Below are positions 56,776 through 64,000 of a DNA stretch of 64,000 nucleotides, piece after piece; within the stretch, counting starts at the first letter, position 1, and the number at the start of each line of letters is the position of its first letter. The notes under the pieces were generated by a model that did not search any database, was not told the DNA's origin, and saw only the letters and a program-made list of their open reading frames with translations. The stretch is from the NCBI GenBank assembly GCA_040437565.1, contig JBDOQK010000043.1, positions 1-64,000 on the forward strand, in the 5' to 3' direction. The position numbers and the translations under genes were made by a program. This DNA comes from Albugo candida. Taxonomy: Eukaryota > Oomycota > Peronosporomycetes > Albuginales.

Positions 56776-57745
56776 ATGGGGCGAAAGCCAGCTCTGACCG
56801 AGTACGAGAAAGGGCAAATTGGCGCCCCTCGGTCGAACAAAGAAACTCTCTGGGCGATTTCTGCGACTCTTGGGCGCATCGTAAACGTCGTCACGCTTAC
56901 TCAAGAAATCCCGATGGCTGTGGAATGGTAAAGAGCCCTGTAAGGAAGCCGAGTCTTGGTGCGCGTGATGAGTGGTGCGTCATCAAGGCCTCAATTAGCG
57001 ATGATTTGTCCGCTGCTGCCATCGCCAACACCGTTAAACCACACGTGAGCAAGAGGACCGATTAGCGCTTGCACCAGAGAGCGCCTCATCTTTTCTACAA
57101 GAAAATGAAGCCCACACCCAAACACACAAAGCGCCACCACATGGCACGGCTTGCATAGGCAAAACAGAAGCTCCAGGATTGCACTGACTGGGACCGAATC
57201 CTTTTTTGAACGAGAAGTGGTTCACGCTGAATGGTCCAGATGGTTGCAAGTATTATTGGCACTACATTCGGCCTGAAAGTTTTAGGACATTTTATAGCCG
57301 TCAAAGTGGAACGGTGGCATCATGGTCTGGGGTTGTTTCTCCGCAAAAGGATTGACGTCCCTGGCTACATTGAGTGATCGCCAGAACTCGTTCGGCTACC
57401 AGGAGACATTAACCAACTGTCTCTAATCTTTCTCAAATCGTGAACATCAAAATGGCTTCGAATTTCAGCAGGAGAACGCAAGTATCCATGCATCTAAATT
57501 GACTAGTGCGTTTCTCAAAGACCTCAACAACAACGTGATTTAGTGGCTTCTCTTTCACCGGACGTAAATCGGAAATAGAATCTCTGGGGAGACATTTGTC
57601 GTGCTGGTTACGGTAACGGGTGCCAGTATCACTCGGTTGACGAGCTTGAAGCTGCAGTCAGGAAAGCGTGATTAGAAATCAGTCAGAACGGCTATATGCG
57701 CTCTTCTAATCGATGAGCGATCGCTGCTTGGAGGTGGTAGAGCTA
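56776..57745 (+). pseudogene. Tc1/mariner-like transposase relic
   Basis: Read through many stops and frame changes, the plus strand follows a Tc1-type transposase: MGRKPALTEYEKGQIGAL (helix-turn-helix start), ISATLGRIVNVV, a second HTH, DWDRILF, then in other frames WHHGLGLF...RKRIDVPG (parallel to VMVWGCFSAKGKLPL), LVASLSPDVN (parallel to WPALSPDLNP), NLWGDICRAGYGNGCQY and SVDELEAAVRKA. The DDE catalytic residues are not all in frame. It is an old, inactive copy. Terminal inverted repeats were not located. Confidence 0.75.
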
Positions 57746-58879
57746 GAGGGGTTCAAGGCTACCACTAGAAGAACCCTTAAAGCTTCAACGCACTTTTCAA
57801 AGTCGAGGAACGCGCAATAGAACAGGTGTTCTTTGTCGTTTGACACGGCCTATTTCCAATTTCTTGCTGATAAGTACGGATTGAAAACTCCGATTCCGAC
57901 TTTGCGTGAAGATTCGGAACCGACGTGCTCATTTCGATTTTAATGGATGAAAACTGCAGCTATCCTAATCTTCTTCATATCTCCTTGAAAAACACGTGTC
58001 CCCATCTATATGGCGCGGAGTGTATATGATAGAGAGAAGCGACGGTCCTGGCCACAAGTGTAGTACAGTATTTGAGCAAAATAGGAAGTTTCATCCTCAA
58101 CAGAGAGCCTACTGGTCTCTATCTCTCGATCATGATTCACGAAATATCCCAGCTTTGACTAATCATGCCAACATATTTCGCTCGTGACACAAATATGGTG
58201 TACTGAGCACGGAATTACATGCGGCCGCATAAAAGAACGTGCTTAAGGCAACCATGTTAATGATAAAAAAAATCGATCTTGGCAGACGTTGCCTCAGATT
58301 AAGATAGACGGGGTGATGTCCCCAAAATATTTCTGCTTCTTATAAGCGCCGTGTTTCTCTCTCTTGGCAAGATCACCACAGAAACGTACTCTAACGCAAG
58401 GGCTGCGACCGTGTCTTGTTATGCGATTTATACATCTTGCACTGAGTCTTCCTCAACCCCTGTGATACTTCAAATCTTCATTATTTTTGGATAGTATTTC
58501 CAGTTCTAAGTAGGCATCGCCATTAGTCAATTTGAAACCTTCACTGAACGCCAATACACACATATTTTCAAGCACGCAATATGATTACTCGAGACATGCT
58601 CAAGTGGAGATGCAGGTCTTACTGCATCCATTTCGCATATCCGATCTGTAAGGCATACACACGAAATTGTAATCACCTTATTTGATATACAAGCAATATT
58701 CTCAAAGTATTGAGATAAGATTCTAATGCACAATTCGTTCGGAGACAACTTGAAACACAATATCTCCTAAATGCGAGAGGCAAAGGGAATGTTTGGATCA
58801 GGAAAACGGAACTCCGTACCAGTCAATTGGATCATGTCCAAACACAAGTTTCCTACACTCCAGATTTCTATTTTGAAGT
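57746..58879. other. Intergenic, no supported gene
   Basis: No coding signal beyond short frames. It does not contain a recognisable mL49 relic, so the segmental duplication containing UMPS does not extend this far. Confidence 0.45.
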
Positions 58880-58885
58880 AACATC

Positions 58886-60483
58886 CACAGCAGACTCGGT
58901 ACGATACGCTTGCGTTTGATCTAATTGCAATTCTTCCTTGCTCTTTTTTAAGACATGCGCCACAAAGGCGTCAAGGCGCGCAACGGGTAGAACAAGGACA
59001 CCCAAATCATCATCAACCTTGCTTGCTGTAGATCGTGCGTCTGTAGCCGATATCTCTTCGTCACGGTCTAATGCGATACAAACGCCAATACGCTTTGCAT
59101 TGGCACTTCAAGCATACAAGCGATTCCTTAATGGTAGTTCCAGCAGTGATCACGAGTCATCGATGATAAGCACGCTACGAGATGAATATATTGAAAACCG
59201 CACTTGGATTTAACCCTCAAAACGTACCGATTTTTGTCTTGCTGGATCTCATCTCCAACCAAAACACCGCCTTCTAAGTAATATTTGACTTTTTTTTTCG
59301 AATGTATACGCACGGAACGTTAGTGCCATGTAACTGACTGCAAGCGATACTCACGAACACCACGAGCGTTATGCCTTTGTATGCCGGTCCAAAGAGCGCA
59401 TCAAATTCGACTTCACTCGCCTTTGATGTTATCATTGGATAAGTAACTAATGTTAGTCGAGGTTGGCTTACGTGAATGCTCTGAGCATGAAGCGTCCCAA
59501 TCAAGCCAAAGCGTTTCCCGTTCCAAACAGATCAGTATCGAAAAAATATGGACTGTGCCTGAACGCCACACTGCAAAGCCAAATCTAGAAGAATGAGAAA
59601 GAGTGCATCTTAGAAGTCGAATTGGATGCCACACGTTTGGAATGAGATGATTTATCCCTTCGTGCAACATTGCTAGCATCTCGGAAACTTTTCGCGGCGG
59701 CCTTTGGATCATTTGCCTGTGCGATTTCACGTTGAATTGAAAGTAAGAGACGTAATTTATCTTGACATATTCCAGCAAAAACAGCTTCTTTCAAATTACT
59801 ACCTTGAGCACCGAACCCTGGTGCTAGAATCCACATTTTTGAGCGATTGCACGTACTCGATTGAGTGTCTATATACAGACTTCAAGCAAGATACAATGTT
59901 GACGCAAGTCGTACTTACCTCACAGTCGGTTGCACCACTAACTAGTCCAACATTATCATTGCCATTTCACGCGCCACATTTACGTGTAACACATTGGTAC
60001 AACAACTCTATTGATGTCACTGAAAGTGTCTGGAAATCACTCGCGCTTTGATTGGACGCTCTACAAAGAACAAACCATCCATGTCACTTCATCTGAACCA
60101 GCGAAGAATAGAGCTGTAGTCCTTATATGCGCCAGCATTATAGCATGCGCCTGGAGCTTCCCGAATGCGCTGACGGCGTACGCTGCTGCCGTGGTGCTTA
60201 TATCGTCATATTTTGCGTCTAAGTGCACTAGATTGTCATTTGGGAACGCACGGATCCCCTTTTCGAGAGCGCGGATGACATCAGCGCCAAGGGCCTGAAT
60301 AAGCGCGAGATTTCATTTGAACATCATAGCAAATTCACTGGTGCTCTGAATGATATTGATGGAGTACCCTTCCGCCAAATAAGCAGTCACCCTCTAGATG
60401 TCACTGACATGAGCATATAATCCTACTCATAGCAGTGAATCGATCGCAATGGCACGCGCACGGACGTGTTCGATAAAGCTCAT
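58886..60483 (-). pseudogene. UMP synthase pseudogene (intron-containing duplicate)
   Basis: Follows the functional gene at 52043 across all four exons and retains recognisable intron borders (donor near 59919-59930, acceptor region near 59870, splice sites near 59472 and 59227). It is therefore a copy of genomic DNA rather than a retrocopy. From the ATG at 60483 it reads MSFIEHVRARAIAIDSLL and then hits a TGA where CVGLDPH should be. Many further stops and small indels follow, for example around the decarboxylase active site and in OPRT exon 3, though [20 protein letters not shown] is still readable near 59380. Confidence 0.92.
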
Positions 60484-60536
60484 TTCTGCTGAATGCTATA
60501 CAATCAATATTCATTGGCACAAAATAATCCAAGCAA

Positions 60537-60545
60537 ATAAAATTT
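60537..60545. repeat. MULE target-site duplication, left
   Basis: ATAAAATTT immediately outside the left TIR, identical to 63187-63195. Confidence 0.88.
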
Positions 60546-60692
60546 GGGAGCGCCGATAATCACACCCCTCTTTAACTATTATCATCCCCCCATTTATAGC
60601 CAATAAGATCATTCCGTGTCAATTCTACCAATCACGTTATAAAGCCAATATAATCATTCCGTATCAGTTCTACCAATCACGTTATTATTATA
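60546..60692 (+). repeat. MULE left terminal inverted repeat
   Basis: About 147 bp, inverted match to the right end. It contains two internal copies of a roughly 45-bp unit with TTCTACCAATCACGTTAT, a candidate transposase-binding repeat. Confidence 0.85.
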
Positions 60693-60941
60693 GTCGCGGG
60701 GAGTAATATCAATAGCTTTCAACCTCAAAGGCGTAGCTGTCTACTCAGTAGATGTTCGCCTAGTGTTTGGGCAGGTTCGCTTATTATGCCCTTTCACTTG
60801 CTCTTCGGCTTTGGTTGTGTGAGGCTTCAACATCCTCAAAGAAGGATGGGTTCCGGCGCGTTGATAGCTGCAATTCTGAAGGGGCACGACGACGTGTACG
60901 AACTTCATTTGGTTCGTCAACTTCGAAATTTTACGTAGAAT

Positions 60942-62859
60942 TCAAATCAACCAGTACTGTCTGTAGCTGCTTTTGCTGGTGCGGATCCATATCTGCATGC
61001 GACGCACAACTGATTCGATTGTGTTCTCGAACACGTGTCCCACCTGTGCAGGAGCTTGATGAAGTGGCTGCTGCAACCACCAATGGTGGTCAACGTCAGA
61101 AACCGCTAGCGAAGTGACGTTTGCTATCATCGCCCGCAGCTTATGCTCGAAGGGTAGTCCCATTGACATGGAAAAGGCCCCAGGACACAATGTCTGGGAA
61201 CCAGGTTGTATGACAAGCTGCTATTTCCCGTCCACCTAAAACATCAAACATTCAGCACGTAGAAAAATAAAGGAAAGGATGGCTCCCACTTGATTTGCAT
61301 CGATTACCTTGAACAGAGCAAATGAAGAGATTTTCCCAACAACCGCAGGCAAGAAGTCTACCTGCAAGCGTATCGGTACCCTCAACATCTCCACACTTAT
61401 TTGCCGGCTAATCTCAATTCTCTGTGCCTCCCCTGCGAGCAAAATGTTACCATAAACACCGTGGAGATTGGCTGTGAATATCGCAATCCATTGTTTAAGA
61501 AATGCATGACTTTCTTCGACTCTGGAAGTAACAGCATGACCGTAATGTTCACCTTTGCTAATCCACGCTTTCACAAAATGCTGTCTGTGCCGTTGGAGCC
61601 ACGAGGATTTGAGATAATCTACCACTGGAGGCGACACGCTTTCCCTGATGGTTCTCCAGCGGTTCACGAAGATCTCTTCGTCAGCGGAATCGCACAGTGA
61701 CAGCCACAGCTTCCAAAAGTCACTATATGCTTCGTCTGTTTGAAAGTGTGCTTTGCAATTGGCCTGCACATTCTTGTTAACATGCCAAAGACAAATTAAG
61801 ACTGAAGCATCCGGAAAGGTGTTTTATGACAGAATTGAGGGCGATTTCTCGGTCGACGACCAACACCACTTTGCGCTCGGCAATCATAGCGCTATAGCAA
61901 TCGCGAAATCGTGAAAGGGCCCAAGTATAATTGGGTTCACTCTCCTCAGAGAGGAAGCAAAACGAAAGTGACACGGTTTGATTTGTTGGTGTGACGCCAA
62001 CAATGTGAAGAAGAGGCATCTTGTATCTAAAACCAAACATGTACATGCATTTGGGCAAAATTGGATGTCTCTACAAAATTTGAACATGCGTACCTATTGG
62101 TCTTGTATGTCGAATCCATGATGAAGACGGAATTCGCACAAAAGATGCGAGCTAGCGATACAGCCGTGATTGGGGCAATAAAGAGACACCAGAGTTCCCC
62201 ATCTGCATCCTTTCGAAATCTGTAGTACATTTTCTCCTCTTCTAGCAAGTCCAATAGAGCTTCAACAGGTCGACGTGCACTGAGTGTGATGTTTCGCTTC
62301 TAGTTCATGTGCACACTTTAGTTTTGGTTGCCACATGCGCTTCATTAGAAAGGATTTTGACTACCTTTTGCTTGATATTTTATATTTCCTGCCTGACAGC
62401 CAGACAGCCTGGATCATTCTGGCGGAGGGGTTGCAAGAAATACGTGCGGAGATGCGCCAGCTTTGGTCATATTTGAAACCATCCTCTCCTGCTCGGAATT
62501 AAGCGCTCTGTTTCTCGTGTAGACCGATGCATCAGTAGCGGTATCATATCCATGATGTTCGGCGTTTGTAACCACAAGGTCCCATATGTAAACCAAATCT
62601 GGGTGTTCTGGATCGTTGACCCGTTGAACAACAGCCTGCCATGTACAGCCGATTTTGATCGTCGAAGTGTCAAGTAGGCCGCTTCCCGATATCCCATAGC
62701 GTCCACCGTGCACGCTTCCCAGCCAAACCTTTCGGATTTCTCCCGTTTTGCTTTTCTTTGAGCGCGACTCAAAGCGTAGCCGTGAACTTTAGCGAAGGTA
62801 TTGACATCACTCTCCGCGACTTCGAGCCAGGAATAGGACGCTTCTAGTGGATTTTGCAT
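60942..62859 (-). pseudogene. MULE transposase, introns plus disabling mutations
   Basis: The N-terminal segment from 62859 (FAKVHGYALSRAQRKAKREK) and CTWQAVVQRVND...NAEHHGY form a FAR1/WRKY-like zinc-binding region, but in two frames, so there is a shift near 62700. The core domain reads IFCANSVFIMDSTYKTNR, an intron (GTACGC to TTTTAG, about 62092-62024), then YKMPLLHIVGVTPTN, FCFLSEES, TWALSRFRDCY, VLVVDREIAL (D at the conserved place). After a one-base shift near 61825 comes FPDASVLICLWHVNKNVQ. A second intron near 61310-61240 precedes a TAG stop just before a SWIM-like CPGAFSMSMGLPFEHKLR. It has at least two frameshifts and one nonsense codon, and is probably inactive unless some are sequencing errors. 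Confidence 0.85.
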
Positions 62860-62920
62860 AGTGGTGGATGCGCGGTGGATGCGCGGTGGATGTCAGCGAA
62901 GGTCATTGAAATATTATAAT

Positions 62921-63186
62921 TATTATCACGTGATTGGTAGAATTGATACGGAATGATTCTATTGGCTTTATATTATAATAATAACGTGATTGGTAGAATT
63001 GAGACAGAATGATCTTCTAATAGGGGGGTGATAATAGTTAAAGGGNNNNNNNNNNNNNNNNNNNNNNNNNNNNNNNNNNNNNNNNNNNNNNNNNNNNNNN
63101 NNNNNNNNNNNNNNNNNNNNNNNNNNNNNNNNNNNNNNNNNNNNNTAATAGTTAAAGGGGGGGGGTGTGTGGTTATAGGCGCTCGC
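62921..63186 (-). repeat. MULE right terminal inverted repeat (with N gap)
   Basis: Inverted match to 60546-60692, with the same two internal units (ACGTGATTGGTAGAATTGA twice). The N run 63046-63145 falls in a poly-G tract inside it. Confidence 0.85.
63032..63159. repeat. Assembly gap (N 63046-63145) with identical 14-bp flanks
   Basis: TAATAGTTAAAGGG precedes the N run and recurs right after it at the edge of a G9 tract; unmerged overlap at a homopolymer inside the MULE right TIR. Confidence 0.88.
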
Positions 63187-63195
63187 ATAAAATTT
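63187..63195. repeat. MULE target-site duplication, right
   Basis: ATAAAATTT immediately outside the right TIR, identical to 60537-60545. Confidence 0.88.
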
Positions 63196-63635
63196 AGGCT
63201 AAGATTCGTTTTGTAAATCAATATACGATGCATGCTATACATATAAAAAGCACTGAAATCCTCGGTCCGGTTGCCTAAGACTCACTGACTGTAATAGCTT
63301 TCAATTAATCGCAGTGAGGATCAGTAGCCCGCATTTTGCCAACGAATATGGTACCCCAAACTTGAGTATCGAACTTGTGAAGGACAAGAACGACATACAC
63401 TTACCAGTTCCTATTTTGATGTAGATACACAGAGACGTCGCACGACTTCCGTTGCAATACATTTGGAACTGAAAGGCTCAATTGGCTCAGCGCTTTTGCA
63501 CGTCAGGTACCATTTGTTGTTGTTGTATGGAGCTGCAAATTCAAATGTGTGCAAGTATTTACCGACATAAGGACTAGTGATTTGAGAAGAAAGGAAGGAT
63601 CGAATCATAAATGTTTATCATTTTATTTCTTGTCT
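63196..63635. other. Downstream flank of the secreted-family paralogue
   Basis: No gene. Bases about 63420-63635 resemble 53860-54130 (the 3' flank of the paralogue at 54142), for example GGCTCAATTGGCTCAGCGC versus GGCTCAATGGCTCTGCACG and the shared AATGTTTATCATT before the stop codon. This shows that the duplicated block includes the spacer. Confidence 0.65.
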
Positions 63636-64000
63636 CTAAGAATTTGTAAGAGATGAGGATTCTCCCTGTTCAAGAAAGTTATTTTTAGCGAATTTCACTG
63701 GTCTCGGGGGGAGGTAGGTCACTTCAGGATCGTCCTTTGGTACATCAGTTGGTCCGCACTTTTGATTACATTTAAGACTCGGCGAATGATCTGGGTTCAC
63801 CCATAGCAGTTTCTTTATCGGATCAGAGTAAAAAACCTCAAAGTACCTGAATAGACACTTGGCGCATTCCCACTTACCTTTGTACGAAATAGAGACAACT
63901 TTGGCTACTTCAATGTTATAGTCGGCATTCTCATCGTTTCCATCAGTTAACTGTAATGCCTGCAATAACTCGTAAACGTGTCCAGGTCTGAGCATCACCG
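63636..64000 (-). CDS. Secreted-family paralogue, C-terminal part (5' end outside window)
   Basis: The open frame ends at 63636 and runs off the right edge. It matches the C-terminal third of the gene at 54142: MLRP near the window edge, AKVVSISYKGKWECAKCLF, RYFEVFYSD, LWVN, LKCNQKCG, and YLPPRPVKF, then a longer Ser-ending tail. The frame is intact in the visible part, unlike the neighbouring UMPS copy, which is dead; selection may therefore be holding this gene. Whether the N-terminus and signal peptide are intact cannot be judged here. Confidence 0.65.
   Translation of the reverse strand, partial: VMLRPGHVYELLQALQLTDGNDENADYNIEVAKVVSISYKGKWECAKCLFRYFEVFYSDPIKKLLWVNPDHSPSLKCNQKCGPTDVPKDDPEVTYLPPRPVKFAKNNFLEQGESSSLTNS

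Larger units (their letters stand above)
60546..63186. mobile_element. Mutator-like element (MULE) with TIRs and 9-bp TSD
   Basis: Bounded by a perfect 9-bp direct repeat ATAAAATTT (60537-60545 and 63187-63195), the target-site duplication size of MULEs. Inside lie inverted repeats of about 150 bp (60546-60692 and 62921-63186, the right one interrupted by 100 N), beginning G(G/C)GAGCGCC. The minus strand carries a MULE-family transposase with introns. Length is about 2.5 kb after removing the gap and its 14-bp overlap. It is inserted between the UMPS pseudogene and the paralogue of its neighbour, so it arrived after that segment was duplicated. Near-perfect termini suggest recent activity; the transposase itself is now broken. 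Confidence 0.88.

Noticed and set aside
60767-61117. Plus-strand ORF inside the MULE
   Set aside because: Antisense to the SWIM-like end of the transposase; no independent features.

Overview
This is a eukaryotic nuclear window, most likely from an oomycete; a white-rust (Albugo-like) genome is my best guess, but that is inference. Four things point this way. The OMP decarboxylase and orotate phosphoribosyltransferase are fused in the stramenopile order (decarboxylase first). Introns are short (about 45-75 nt). A flagellar central-apparatus gene (SPEF2/CPC1 type) is present. Base composition is moderate, with compact genes alternating with relic-rich stretches.

The layout has three zones. 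(1) Bases 1-28,100 are gene-poor. They hold a dispersed family of four full-length genes and one broken copy whose C-terminal half looks like the C-lobe of a pepsin-type aspartic protease without the catalytic Asp-Thr-Gly. Between them lie one housekeeping gene (AAGAB/p34), a retroelement end, an S-adenosylhomocysteinase fragment and a pair of related relics of unknown function. (2) Bases 28,100-55,000 are gene-dense and conserved: tRNA-Ser(AGA), SART1/Snu66, fibrillarin, a SPEF2-like protein, Dpy-30, SUMO, a KIX/F-box/LRR protein, MPDU1, mitochondrial ribosomal proteins uL23m and mL49, NAC-beta/BTF3, RED/IK, UMP synthase and a secreted Cys-containing protein. (3) Bases 55,000-64,000 are again relic-rich. 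They carry a dead Tc1/mariner element, then a second decayed copy of the UMP synthase plus secreted-gene block, split by a Mutator-like element (MULE) with recognisable inverted repeats and a perfect 9-bp target duplication.

Fourteen runs of exactly 100 N occur. In every case the sequence left of the run is repeated identically to its right (14 to 1,604 bp). These are unmerged contig overlaps, not biological tandem duplications, and they create false partial copies of MPDU1 and of the SPEF2 C-terminus. About 6.1 kb of duplicated sequence plus 1.4 kb of N is therefore artefact.

The most novel material is the degenerate pepsin-fold family (5,918-27,780), the secreted two-member family (54,142-55,032 and 63,636-64,000) and the UMPS/secreted-gene segmental duplication with its MULE insertion. 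Exon coordinates were worked out by hand from GT/AG (and one GC/AG) sites, phase and protein continuity; no search or alignment program was run.
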